Shown here piece after piece: positions 51,901-60,506 of a stretch of 64,000 nt of DNA; the first letter of the stretch is position 1, and every line of letters begins with the position of its first letter. The position numbers and the translations under genes are program-made. This DNA comes from Azonexaceae bacterium (GTDB taxonomy: Bacteria; Pseudomonadota; Gammaproteobacteria; Burkholderiales; Rhodocyclaceae), in assembly GCA_009469675.1 (NCBI GenBank), contig SSSZ01000060.1, forward strand, positions 1 to 64,000, in the 5' to 3' direction. A model generated the notes under the pieces. It had not been told where the DNA came from. It saw only the letters and a program-made list of their open reading frames with translations, and made no database searches.

Positions 51901-52542
51901 CTAGCCGAAGCGCCCGCTGAGGAAGGGATTGTGGCGCCGCTCTTCGCCCAGGGTGGACATCGGCCCGTGGCCGGGGATGAATTCGACTTCATCGCCCAGG
52001 GGGAAGAGCTTCTCCTTGATCGAGGCGATCAGGGTATCGTAGTCGCCGCGGGGAAAATCGGTGCGGCCGATCGATCCCTGGAACAGAACATCGCCGACCT
52101 GGACCAGGCCGCTCGGCCGATGGAAGAACACCACATGGCCCGGCGTATGGCCGGGGCAATGCAGGACTTCGAGTTCCACTTCGCCGAAATGGACGCGGTC
52201 GCCGTCCTTGAGCCACCGGGTCGGCTCGAAGGCGTGCACGGCGGGAAAGCCGAACATTTTGCTCTGCTGGGGCATGCCCTCGATCCAGAAGCGATCCTCG
52301 GCCTGGGGCCCCTCGATCGGCACGCCGGTTTTTTCGGCCAGGCTGGCAACGCCGCCGGCATGGTCGATATGGCCGTGGGTGACGAGGATTTTTTCCAGGG
52401 TCAGCCCTTCGTCGGCGAGAAAGCGCTGGATGCGCTCGATATCGCCGCCCGGATCGATGACCGCCGCCCGGCGGGTCGCTTCGCACGAGAAAACAGTGCA
52501 ATTCTGCTGAAAAGGGGTGACCGGGATGATGGCGTAGCGCAT
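51901..52542 (-). CDS. MBL-fold hydrolase, glyoxalase II-like
   Basis: 213 residues. Metal site [19 protein letters not shown] and FIPGHGPMS as in hydroxyacylglutathione-hydrolase-like proteins (YcbL group). Start at 52542 opens [11 protein letters not shown]. Divergent from the HDOD gene. Confidence 0.9.
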   Translation of the reverse strand: MRYAIIPVTPFQQNCTVFSCEATRRAAVIDPGGDIERIQRFLADEGLTLEKILVTHGHIDHAGGVASLAEKTGVPIEGPQAEDRFWIEGMPQQSKMFGFPAVHAFEPTRWLKDGDRVHFGEVELEVLHCPGHTPGHVVFFHRPSGLVQVGDVLFQGSIGRTDFPRGDYDTLIASIKEKLFPLGDEVEFIPGHGPMSTLGEERRHNPFLSGRFG

Positions 52543-52594
52543 GGCGTAAGCTTGGAAAATTGGCGGGGGCGCAATTATCGCACGTGAAAAATGC

Positions 52595-52623
52595 TTGCCC
52601 TCCCCCCGCCCGCTGCATAAACT
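52595..52623 (+). promoter_or_regulatory. Candidate promoter of the HDOD gene
   Basis: TTGCCC (52595-52600) and TAAACT (52618-52623) at 17-base spacing, 55 bases before the HDOD start codon. Confidence 0.5.
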
Positions 52624-52678
52624 CCAAGGAAACAAGCAAAACAGTTAGTTAGCGCCATTTTCTGAGGTATTACGCGAT

Positions 52679-53524
52679 ATGCTCGACCACCCGCTGCAGG
52701 ATCTCGATGCCTGGCTCCTGCTGTTTTCCAACAACAGCCTGCCGGTGCTGCGGCAAACCAGGCGCCGCCTCGACGAAATGCGCCAGAACCTGGATGCGGT
52801 CGACGCCCGCGAACTGGCCCGCGTCATCCTCCAGGATCCGATCATGGCAGTTCGCGTCCTCGCCTACATCCAGCCCATCACCGGCCGCGCCCTGCATCAC
52901 GACATCACGACCGTGGCCGGAGCCATCATGATGTCGGGGATCGAACCCTTCTTCCACCGCTTCGAAGAACTGCCGACCATCGAAAACATGCTCAAGGGCG
53001 AGGATCCCCTGGCCCTTCTCGGCGTTCTGCAGGTCATCCGGCGCGCCCAGCGCGCCGCCGACTACGCCCAGGAGTGGGCGCGGGCGCGCCACGACAAAAA
53101 CCCGGAAGAGGTGCGCATCGCCGCCCTCCTCCACGACCTGGCCGAAATCCTCGTGTGGTGCTTCGCGCCCAAGCTCGGCCTGCAGATCCGCCACGCCCTC
53201 GCCGACCATCCGGGTTTGCGCAGCGCCAAGGCCCAGGGCGACGTGCTGGGCTTCACCTTTCTCGAAATGCAGATCGCCCTGTGCGGCGTCTGGCACCTGC
53301 CGGAACTCCTGCGGGAATTGATCGACGACGACAACGCCGGCCAGCTGCGCGTCAAGAATGTCACCCTCGCCGTCCGCCTGGCCCGCCATTCGGCCAACGG
53401 CTGGAACGACCCGGCCCTGCCCGACGATTACAAGGACATCGGCGAACTCCTCCATTGGTCGCCGGAAGCGGTGATGCAACGCCTCGGCCTGGAGGCCCCG
53501 GCCGCGCCGGATCAGCCGCAATAG
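52679..53524 (+). CDS. HDOD-domain protein
   Basis: 281 residues. HDOD domain (about 20-225) with ILQDPIMAVRVLAYI and AALLHDLAEIL, the latter retaining an HD pair. Output signalling module without a second domain. One of three HDOD genes within 6.2 kb. The 3' end overlaps a small antisense gene by 13 bases. Confidence 0.88.
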   Translation: MLDHPLQDLDAWLLLFSNNSLPVLRQTRRRLDEMRQNLDAVDARELARVILQDPIMAVRVLAYIQPITGRALHHDITTVAGAIMMSGIEPFFHRFEELPTIENMLKGEDPLALLGVLQVIRRAQRAADYAQEWARARHDKNPEEVRIAALLHDLAEILVWCFAPKLGLQIRHALADHPGLRSAKAQGDVLGFTFLEMQIALCGVWHLPELLRELIDDDNAGQLRVKNVTLAVRLARHSANGWNDPALPDDYKDIGELLHWSPEAVMQRLGLEAPAAPDQPQ

Positions 53525-53646
53525 CGCAGGTTGGCCCAATCGAGCAGGAGTTCGGGTTTCTGGTAGGCGACGAAAACGGCCGCCAGCCCGAGCCCCAGCA
53601 GGGCGGCCGCGACCCCGGCCAGGAACCATCGGGCCGCCGGTTTCAC
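53512..53646 (-). CDS. Small single-pass membrane protein
   Basis: 44 residues, GTG start: MKPAARWFLAG, one transmembrane helix (about 8-28), then YQKPELLLDWANLRYCG. Too short for standard gene callers. High G/C third positions and the hydrophobic-helix plus Cys-Gly end support a real gene. Convergent with the HDOD gene, 13-base overlap. Confidence 0.55.
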   Translation of the reverse strand: MKPAARWFLAGVAAALLGLGLAAVFVAYQKPELLLDWANLRYCG

Positions 53647-53697
53647 GGCCGAACCCCGGCACCCGGCGCGAGGCGGCGGGACTCAACTGGGGGAAAA

Positions 53698-53865
53698 ATG
53701 GCTCTGGCGAACTTCATCGTGCTTTTCGAACCCTTGAACCCGGCCGAGTTCCCGCCTTATACCTATTCGCATTCAACCCGATCCTTTGTCGACTTCGCCT
53801 TGCCGTGCTTCAGCACTGTCCGCGGCTCGTCTTCGCGTCTCGATTGGAAAGCGAATTGGTATTAA
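53698..53865 (+). pseudogene. Short frame running into repeat copy 3
   Basis: 56 codons starting MALANFIVLFEPLNPAEFPP with a GGGGGAA stretch upstream. From residue 21 the sequence is repeat copy 3 and the stop lies at the repeat's end. Possibly the start of a gene interrupted by the repeat; may also be chance. Confidence 0.25.
53759..53862 (-). repeat. MITE-like palindromic repeat, copy 3
   Basis: 104 bases, ATACCTATTCGCATTC to GAAAGCGAATTGGTAT, reverse orientation to copies 1 and 2. Its right end abuts the TAA of the ABC-F gene. Confidence 0.85.
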
Positions 53866-55781
53866 ACCGCGGTCTTGGCCTCCAGGGCCTCCCAGCGTTC
53901 CAGGAGGGCCAGCAACTCGTCGTCGATGGCAGCCAGGCGGGACGCCGCCGCCTGGGCAGCCGGCGCATCGCGCTGGTAGATGGCCGGGTCTTCCAGGCGC
54001 CTGGCCAGTTCCTTTTGCTCCGCCTCGAGGGCGGCGATCCGGCCGGGCAGCGCTTCAAGCTCCCGCTCTTCCTTCCACGACAGCTTGTCGGCCCGCGGCT
54101 TCGGGGGTTCGGCCGGCCTGGCCGCGGGCCGGGCCGCGCTCCTGGCCTTGGCCTCCGTCCCGCCGGCCCGGTGGGCCTGGTATTCGGCCCAGTCGCTGTA
54201 GCCGCCGACGTATTCTCGCCAGACGCCGTCGCCTTCGGCGGCGATGGTCTGGGTCACGACGTTGTCGAGGAAGGCCCGGTCGTGGCTCACGAGGAAAAGA
54301 GTGCCGTCGTAGTCCTGGAGAAGCTGTTCGAGTAGTTCGAGGGTTTCGATATCGAGGTCGTTGGTCGGCTCGTCGAGCACCAGGACGTTGGCCGGCCGGG
54401 CGAAAAGCCGGGCCAGCAGGAGGCGGTTGCGTTCGCCGCCGGACAGCGACTTGACCGGCGAACGGGCCCGTTCCGGGGCGAAGAGGAAGTCCTCCAGGTA
54501 GCCGATGACGTGTTTTCGGGCGCCGCCCACCTCGACATAGTCGGACCCCGGCGAAATGACGTCGGCCAGGCTGGCTTCCGGGTCGAGCTGGGTGCGGAAC
54601 TGGTCGAAATAGGCGATCTCCAGCTTGGTGCCCGGGCGGACGCGGCCGGAATCGGCCGGCAATTCGCCGAGGATGAGGCGGAGCAGGGTCGTCTTGCCGG
54701 CGCCGTTGGGTCCGATCAGGCCGATGCGGTCGCCCCGCTGCAGGCGGGCCGAGAAATCCCGCACCACGACGCGCTCGCCGAAGGCCTTGCCGACGTGTTC
54801 CAGTTCGGCCACCAGTTGACCGCTCTTGTCGCCGGCGTCGAGCTGGAGATTGACCTTGCCCAGCCTTTCCCGCCGGGCCGCCCGTTCGGCCCGCAGGCGG
54901 TCCAGGCGCTGCACCCGGAAAACCGCCCGGGTGCGCCGGGCTTCGACGCCCTTCCTGATCCACACTTCCTCTTCCTTGAGCAGTTTGTCGGCCCGGGCGT
55001 TGGCCAGAGCCTCCTCGTGCAGCTGCTGTTCCTTGCGCTCGCCGTAGAGCTTGAAGCTGCCGGGAAAGCTGGTCAGCCGGCCGCGGTCGAGTTCGACGAT
55101 GCGGGTGCTGACGCGGTCGAGGAAACGCCGGTCGTGGGTGATGAAAAGCAGGGTCACGCCGCTGTCGACCAAGAGCTTCTCGAGCCATTCGATGGCGGCG
55201 ATGTCGAGGTGGTTGGTCGGTTCGTCGAGGAGCAGCACCTCGGGCGCCACGGCTAGCGCCTGGGCCAGGGCGAGGCGCTTCTTCTGGCCGCCGGAAAGGG
55301 TGCCGACCAGGGCGTCGGGATCCAGGGAAAAGCGGGCGATGGCCTGCTCCGCCTGGGCTTCGTAGGCCCAGGCGCCGCCAGCTTCGAGTTCGTGCTGGAG
55401 GGTGTCCAGGCGGGCCAGCAGGGCGTCGCCGTCGCCTTCCCCGGCGGCCAGGCGATGGGAGACCTCGTGGTAAGCGGCAAGCAGCCGGGCGCTCTCGCCC
55501 ATGCCCGCCACCACCGCCTCGAACACCGTCAACCGGGGATCGAAGGGCGGCTCCTGGGGGACGTAGCCGACGCGGATGCCGGGCTGCACCCAGACCTCGC
55601 CGTCGTCGAGCCGGCCGCGCCCCGCCCCCGCCGCCAGGGCGGCAAGGAGCGACGATTTGCCGGTGCCGTTGCGGCCGATCAGGGCCACGCGCTCCCCCGG
55701 GTCGAGTTGGAAGTCGGCATGGTCGAACAGGGGAACGTGGCCGTAAGCGAGGCAGGCAGCGGATAGTTTGAGGTAGGGCAT
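53862..55781 (-). CDS. ABC-F family ATPase, Uup-like
   Basis: 639 residues with two ABC domains: Walker A GRNGTGKSS (about 37) and GPNGAGKTT (about 350), signatures LSGGQKKR and LSGGERNR, Walker B LLDEPTNHLD and VLDEPTNDLD, and a C-terminal Pro/Ala linker plus coiled coil (about 560-639), as in Uup. No membrane domain; acts on ribosomes or branched DNA. Start at 55781 (MPYLKLSAAC). Confidence 0.92.
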   Translation of the reverse strand: MPYLKLSAACLAYGHVPLFDHADFQLDPGERVALIGRNGTGKSSLLAALAAGAGRGRLDDGEVWVQPGIRVGYVPQEPPFDPRLTVFEAVVAGMGESARLLAAYHEVSHRLAAGEGDGDALLARLDTLQHELEAGGAWAYEAQAEQAIARFSLDPDALVGTLSGGQKKRLALAQALAVAPEVLLLDEPTNHLDIAAIEWLEKLLVDSGVTLLFITHDRRFLDRVSTRIVELDRGRLTSFPGSFKLYGERKEQQLHEEALANARADKLLKEEEVWIRKGVEARRTRAVFRVQRLDRLRAERAARRERLGKVNLQLDAGDKSGQLVAELEHVGKAFGERVVVRDFSARLQRGDRIGLIGPNGAGKTTLLRLILGELPADSGRVRPGTKLEIAYFDQFRTQLDPEASLADVISPGSDYVEVGGARKHVIGYLEDFLFAPERARSPVKSLSGGERNRLLLARLFARPANVLVLDEPTNDLDIETLELLEQLLQDYDGTLFLVSHDRAFLDNVVTQTIAAEGDGVWREYVGGYSDWAEYQAHRAGGTEAKARSAARPAARPAEPPKPRADKLSWKEERELEALPGRIAALEAEQKELARRLEDPAIYQRDAPAAQAAASRLAAIDDELLALLERWEALEAKTAV

Positions 55782-55856
55782 GAGAGACGGAGGCGCCCAG
55801 CGGCGCGTTTGAACCATCCCCGATTCTACCCCGGCGGGCCGCCCGGAACGCCCGGT

Positions 55857-55886
55857 TTGGCTTGCTCCCGGGCGAACGGCTACAAT
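55857..55886 (+). promoter_or_regulatory. Candidate tRNA-Arg promoter
   Basis: TTGGCT and TACAAT with 18-base spacing; the tRNA begins ten bases past the -10 hexamer. Confidence 0.5.
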
Positions 55887-55896
55887 ACGCGCCCCG

Positions 55897-55971
55897 CTCC
55901 TCGTAGTTCAATGGATAGAACGGCCGCCTCCTAAGCGGCAAATACAGGTTCGATTCCTGTCGAGGGGACCA
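55897..55971 (+). tRNA. tRNA-Arg(CCU)
   Basis: 75 bases with encoded CCA. Acceptor CTCCTCG pairs with CGAGGGG (one U-G), anticodon loop CTCCTAA with anticodon CCT, T-arm ACAGG-TTCGATT-CCTGT. Confidence 0.93.
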
Positions 55972-56017
55972 CCCGGCTTCCGCGGCCGCGGCGCCGCGCT
56001 CCCCCGCCGGCGCCGGT

Positions 56018-56878
56018 TCAGGGTTCTGCCGCCAGCAGTTTTTCCGCCCCGTCGATGACCGCCGCCCGTTGCTGGTCGTTCAGGCCGAGCAGACGCTCGG
56101 CCAGCCACTCCAGGGAGGCGCCGGAGATCAGCCGGCGGGCGGCGGCCAGGTCGCTGGGCAAGGCCGGATTGTCCGGTCCGCTGGACAAGTGGCGGGCGGT
56201 GTCGACGCAAATGCGGGAGAGGTTGGCCCGGGGATTGTCGGCGCCCCGGATCAGTTGCTGCAGGAGGAGCGGCAGGTTCCAGATGAGGGTGCATTTGAGG
56301 GTGAGCTGCTTGAAGGTGAAGCCGCAGGCCTGATCCTGGGCCTGGGTCGAGCGTACCGCCCGGCCCGATTCCAGTTCCTCCTGGGCGGCCAGGGGCAGTT
56401 CCGGGGCGAAGGACCAGAGCAGCAATTCGCCCATTTCCGAGAGCAGCGCCGCCAGGGCCACCTCCTCCGGCGCCACGTCGGACCGGGCCGCTCCCCACTG
56501 CTGCGCCAGTTGCGCCGCCAGATGGGAGCGCGCCTCGCAGGCCGCCAGCCCGGGGTTGGTTTCGTCGGTTTCGGGGCTGCTTACCAGGAGTTCGCGGAAG
56601 GTGTCGCTCCCCAGTTGCATCACGGCCGCCAGCGTGGTGGTCGTCTCGTGGCCCAGGCGCCGCGTGCGGTGGGCTTCGGCCTCGCGCAACAGACGCAGGC
56701 AGAGGAAGGGATCGCCGCCGGCGATATCGGCCAGTTCCCGCACCGCCAGGCGTTCGCCCTGAATTTGTTCGAGCGCCGCCAGCAGCATCTTGGAACGCGG
56801 CATGCACGGCAACTGCTGAGCGCTGAGAAAAGCCGCCCATTGATCCACCCCCCAGTGCAATTGGTGCTGCGACAACAT
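56018..56878 (-). CDS. HDOD-domain protein
   Basis: 286 residues, HDOD domain over about 20-230 (IAGGDPFLCLRLLREAE, LAALLSEMGELLLW; the HD pair is replaced by S-E). Paralogue-like to the protein at 52679-53524, including FTFKQLTLKCTLIWNLP against FTFLEMQIALCGVWHLP. Convergent with tRNA-Arg. Confidence 0.85.
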   Translation of the reverse strand: MLSQHQLHWGVDQWAAFLSAQQLPCMPRSKMLLAALEQIQGERLAVRELADIAGGDPFLCLRLLREAEAHRTRRLGHETTTTLAAVMQLGSDTFRELLVSSPETDETNPGLAACEARSHLAAQLAQQWGAARSDVAPEEVALAALLSEMGELLLWSFAPELPLAAQEELESGRAVRSTQAQDQACGFTFKQLTLKCTLIWNLPLLLQQLIRGADNPRANLSRICVDTARHLSSGPDNPALPSDLAAARRLISGASLEWLAERLLGLNDQQRAAVIDGAEKLLAAEP

Positions 56879-57031
56879 ATCCGGCGCCCCCGCGGCAACG
56901 CTTGTGGCCTACCGCCACTTACGGCCGCTTTGTGATAAAGCTTAGACCATCACCCCAAAAAAAGCGTTGCAACCGGGAGAAAACGCTAGAATTCCGGCCT
57001 TTCCTCCCGCCGGTCGGCCTTTTTTCCGCCT

Positions 57032-57784
57032 ATGCACCCCATCGACATCAGCGAAGAAGCCGGCGTCCGTTATCTCCATTTCGGCTCCGACTGGGTGCAG
57101 GGCGCCATGCGCATCGCCCGGCCATGGTCGCTGGAGTTGATGTACACCCGCGAGATGATGGCCGGCCTCCTGCTGCGACAGGATTCCGCCTGGCCTCGCC
57201 AGGCCCTGCTCGTCGGCCTGGGCGCCGGCTCCCTGGTCAAGTTCATCTACCGCCACCTGCCCCAGTGCCGCATGACCGTGGTCGAGATCAATCCCCAGAT
57301 CGAGCGGGTGGCCCGCCAGTATTTCAAGCTGCCCGACGATCCGGCCCGGCTTAGGGTCGTCCTTGCCGACGGCGCCGACTTTCTGCTCGCCGGCGACAGC
57401 CATTTCGACGCCATTTTCGTCGATGCCTTCGACCCCAAGGGCCGCTCCGGCGCCCTCGACACCCTGCCCATCTACCAGGCCTGCCGCGCCCGGCTTTCCC
57501 CGCAGGGCCTGCTGGCGGTCAATCTCCTGGGCCGCAACCGGGGCTTCAAGACCAGCGTCGACCGCATCAAGACGGCCTTCGACGACCGGGCCATCGCTTT
57601 CCCCTCCTGCGACAGCGGCAATGCCATCACCTTCGCCGCCGCCGGCGACCCGGTATCGGCCAGCCTCGACACCCTGCGGGCTGGAGCCAGGAATTTGAAG
57701 GCCGCCACCGGCCTCGATCTCCTGCCGACGGTGAGCCGCCTGCAACTGACGGCGACCCTGCCGGGAGGCATTCTGACCCTCTGA
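57032..57784 (+). CDS. Spermidine synthase-like methyltransferase-fold protein
   Basis: 250 residues of the SpeE fold: LLVGLGAGSLVKF (nucleotide loop), VVEINPQIERVA, ADGADFL and FVDAFDPKG. The N-terminal beta domain is short. Substrate cannot be read. Confidence 0.85.
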   Translation: MHPIDISEEAGVRYLHFGSDWVQGAMRIARPWSLELMYTREMMAGLLLRQDSAWPRQALLVGLGAGSLVKFIYRHLPQCRMTVVEINPQIERVARQYFKLPDDPARLRVVLADGADFLLAGDSHFDAIFVDAFDPKGRSGALDTLPIYQACRARLSPQGLLAVNLLGRNRGFKTSVDRIKTAFDDRAIAFPSCDSGNAITFAAAGDPVSASLDTLRAGARNLKAATGLDLLPTVSRLQLTATLPGGILTL

Positions 57785-57788
57785 TTTC

Positions 57789-57823
57789 TGTCCAAATCGG
57801 CTTTTAATTGGACGATTTAGACA
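57789..57823. promoter_or_regulatory. Imperfect inverted repeat upstream of the cupin gene
   Basis: TGTCCAAATCG and CGATTTAGACA pair with one mismatch across a 13-base A/T-rich spacer, just after the SpeE-like stop. Could be an operator or weak terminator. Confidence 0.35.
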
Positions 57824-57896
57824 GTCTCCACCCCCTTGGCCGGATGCTCAAATGGCATTGCGCCCGCCCCGGGCGTCTTACCCCGAGGAGACTGCC

Positions 57897-58370
57897 ATGC
57901 CCGCCCCCGACCCCATCGTCCGCCACGGCCCGCAGCACAGCGTCGCCGACCACGGCCCCCTCGCCGCCTGGCTCGAATTCCGCTACCGGCATCCGGCCTT
58001 CGTGCATCCCATCTCGGGCAAGCGCTTCCTGCGCCAGCCCATGCACCTCACCGGCGCCGAGATTTCCCTGAACAGCCTGCCCCCCGGCGCCGCCGTGCCC
58101 TTCCTGCACCGCCATCGGAACAACGAGGAAATCTACGTCTTTCTCGGCGGCCGGGGCGAATTCCAGGTGGACGACGCCGTCTTCCCGGTGAGCGAAGGCA
58201 GCGTCGTCCGCGTCGCCCCCGCCGGCGGGCGCAGTTGGCGCAATACCGGCGAAACCCCGCTGCCCTATCTGGTGATCCAGGTCGTCGCCGGCAGCTACGC
58301 CGGCCCGGGCGCCGTCGACGACGGCGAACGGCTGCCGGGATCGCCGGCCTGGTCCGCCGCCCCGGCCTGA
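57897..58370 (+). CDS. Cupin-domain protein
   Basis: 157 residues, single cupin barrel with motif 1 PFLHRHRNNEEIYVFLGGRGEF and a less clear motif 2. Metal-binding His and Glu present. Start ATG 57897 preceded by GAGGAGA. Confidence 0.85.
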   Translation: MPAPDPIVRHGPQHSVADHGPLAAWLEFRYRHPAFVHPISGKRFLRQPMHLTGAEISLNSLPPGAAVPFLHRHRNNEEIYVFLGGRGEFQVDDAVFPVSEGSVVRVAPAGGRSWRNTGETPLPYLVIQVVAGSYAGPGAVDDGERLPGSPAWSAAPA

Positions 58371-58463
58371 GGCGCTGGCCCCGGTGGACGCGGACGCTTG
58401 GCAAAGCCGGCGGCGCGGGGCATTATGCCTACCGACTAGGCCCAAACCCGGAGACACTCTGCG

Positions 58464-59048
58464 ATGACCCCGCAACTCGCCAGGCTGCTGGCCGAACTGG
58501 AGCGGTTCGGCGCCGACCACGACCGGCAACACCGGGAGCGTTCCCGGCGCATGCTCAACATCACCCGCGACACCGGCGAGTTTCTCGTCGTCCAGATACT
58601 CGCCACCGGCGCTACCCGCATCCTGGAAATCGGCACCTCCAACGGTTATTCGACCCTCTGGCTGGCCGAAGCCGCAGGCGCCACCGGCGGCCACGTCACC
58701 ACCGTCGAGCTGAGCGGCGACAAGGCCGGCCTGGCCCGCGCCAATTTTGCCCGGGCCGGGCTGGCCGAACGCATCACCCTGCTCCAGGCCGACGCCAGCC
58801 AGGTGCTGGCGGAGGCGGCACCGGCCAGCGTCGACCTGCTGTTTCTCGATTCCGAACGCAGCCAGTATGTCGACTGGTGGCCGGCCCTACGCGAGGTTCT
58901 GCGGCCCGGCGGCCTCCTGGTGGTGGACAACGCCACCTCCCACGCCGAAGAAATGGCGCCCTTCATGGCCCGGGTGGTGGCCGAGGGCTGGGCCACGTCA
59001 CTCGTTCCGGTGGGCAACGGCGAGTTCCTCGCCGTGCGCCGCCGCTGA
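58464..59048 (+). CDS. Class I SAM methyltransferase (O-methyltransferase type 3)
   Basis: 194 residues. ILEIGTSNGYSTLWLA, TVELSGDKA, and LLFLDSERSQYVDWW as in caffeoyl-CoA/catechol O-methyltransferase-like bacterial enzymes. Followed by the OsmC-like gene after ten bases. Confidence 0.88.
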   Translation: MTPQLARLLAELERFGADHDRQHRERSRRMLNITRDTGEFLVVQILATGATRILEIGTSNGYSTLWLAEAAGATGGHVTTVELSGDKAGLARANFARAGLAERITLLQADASQVLAEAAPASVDLLFLDSERSQYVDWWPALREVLRPGGLLVVDNATSHAEEMAPFMARVVAEGWATSLVPVGNGEFLAVRRR

Positions 59049-59058
59049 GGGGGCGCCG

Positions 59059-59541
59059 TTGGCCGAATACGGCGTCGAACTCCTCTGGCAGCGGGACGGC
59101 CAGGATTTTCTCGACCATCGCTACAGCCGCCGTCACCGCCTGCGCTTCGACGGCGGAGCCGAGGTCGTCGGGTCGTCTTCCCCCCACGTCGTGCCCGAAC
59201 CCCTGTCCGACGCCAGCGCGGTGGACCCGGAAGAGGCCTTCGTCGGCGCCCTGGCCAGCTGCCATATGCTGTGGTTTCTCCACCTCGCAGCCCGGGCGGG
59301 CTGGCGGGTGGACCGCTACGTCGACCGCCCGCGGGGCGTCATGGCCAGAAATGCCGGGGGAAAGCTGGCCATGACCGTGGTCACCCTCCACCCCCGCGTC
59401 GATTTCTCCGGCGAAAACCGGCCCGGCCGGGAGGACATCGACCGCCTGCACGCCCTGGCCCACGCCGAATGCTTCATCGCCAATTCGGTCACCAGCGAAG
59501 TCCGCTGCCGCCCGGATTACGGCGACCTCGCCGCCTTCTGA
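59059..59541 (+). CDS. OsmC-family peroxiredoxin-like protein
   Basis: 160 residues. Redox cysteines in ALASCHMLWFL (about 73) and HAECFIANSV (about 138). TTG start with GAGGGG upstream. Detoxifies organic hydroperoxides in the family. Confidence 0.88.
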   Translation: MAEYGVELLWQRDGQDFLDHRYSRRHRLRFDGGAEVVGSSSPHVVPEPLSDASAVDPEEAFVGALASCHMLWFLHLAARAGWRVDRYVDRPRGVMARNAGGKLAMTVVTLHPRVDFSGENRPGREDIDRLHALAHAECFIANSVTSEVRCRPDYGDLAAF

Positions 59542-59623
59542 ACCCGCTTTCCTCGAGATCCCTGCCGGCGGCCGGGCAAGGCGCGTTATAGTGGCGGCTC
59601 GCCGTGCATCCCCCTGATGAACC

Positions 59624-59968
59624 ATGGATCTATTGGGCTTTTTCCTCTGGCCTCTGCGGGTCTTCGCCTTCAACCCGGTGCTTTGCGCCATCGTCGCCAT
59701 GGCCTTTACGGTTCCTGTGTTTGTCCCCGTCTATTCCTCCGGCAGCCGCCTGGTTCTGGGCCTGTGCGCCGTCGTCTGGTGGGGATTCTGCCTTCTTGAG
59801 GCGACAACTTCTTCCGACAGCGCGATCCGCGTCGACCTCGTGCTGCTCGGCCCGTTCATCGTCGTCGCCGCCGTCGTCGGCGCCTGGCACCTGGCCCGCG
59901 GCCATCGCCGGCCGGAATCGCGGCAGGTCGGCTGGCGCATGAGCCGGCGCCCCCTCCACCGAAAGTGA
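59624..59968 (+). CDS. Small membrane protein of unknown function
   Basis: 114 residues with three hydrophobic segments (about 12-34, 42-60 and 70-92) and a basic tail. Precedes def by four bases. Not recognised. Confidence 0.6.
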   Translation: MDLLGFFLWPLRVFAFNPVLCAIVAMAFTVPVFVPVYSSGSRLVLGLCAVVWWGFCLLEATTSSDSAIRVDLVLLGPFIVVAAVVGAWHLARGHRRPESRQVGWRMSRRPLHRK

Positions 59969-59972
59969 AGTC

Positions 59973-60506
59973 ATGACCGTCCGCCAAATCCTCAAAATGG
60001 GCGACCCCCGCCTCCTGGTACCGGCGGCGCCGGTGCCGGCGTTTTCAACCCCGGACCTGGCGGCGCTGATCGCCGACCTCTTCGACACCATGGCCGCCGC
60101 CGGCGGCGTCGGCCTGGCCGCGCCCCAGATCGGCGTCGGCCTGCAGGTGGTGATTTTCGGCTGCGAAAAAAGCCCCCGCTATCCCGACGCCGAACCGGTG
60201 CCGCAGACCATACTCATCAACCCGCTGATTGAACCCCTTGGGGACGACGAGGAGGAAGGCTGGGAGGGCTGTCTTTCGGTCCCCGGGTTGCGCGGCCTGG
60301 TTCCCCGCTGGCGGCGCATCCGCTACCGCGGCTTCGACCCCGCCGGGCAGCCCATCGACCACCGCGCCGAAGGTTTCCACGCCCGCGTCGTGCAGCACGA
60401 ATGCGACCATCTGGCCGGCAGGCTTTTTCCCATGCGGGTCCGGGATTTCACCCGCTTCGGCTTTACCGAAGTCCTGTTTCCCGATCTCGCGGCAGACGCG
60501 GACTAG
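59973..60506 (+). CDS. def: Peptide deformylase
   Basis: 177 residues. Motif 1 [10 protein letters not shown], motif 2 EGCLSVPG (Cys100), motif 3 QHECDHLAG (His142, Glu143, His146). It lacks fmt beside it, so may be a second deformylase. Overlaps the convergent GGDEF-EAL gene by 44 bases. Confidence 0.95.
   Translation: MTVRQILKMGDPRLLVPAAPVPAFSTPDLAALIADLFDTMAAAGGVGLAAPQIGVGLQVVIFGCEKSPRYPDAEPVPQTILINPLIEPLGDDEEEGWEGCLSVPGLRGLVPRWRRIRYRGFDPAGQPIDHRAEGFHARVVQHECDHLAGRLFPMRVRDFTRFGFTEVLFPDLAADAD

Noticed and set aside
56940..57031. Promoter TTGCAA-TAGAAT before the SpeE-like gene
   Set aside because: Spacing is only 14 bases, too short for a standard sigma-70 promoter; left out as a feature.
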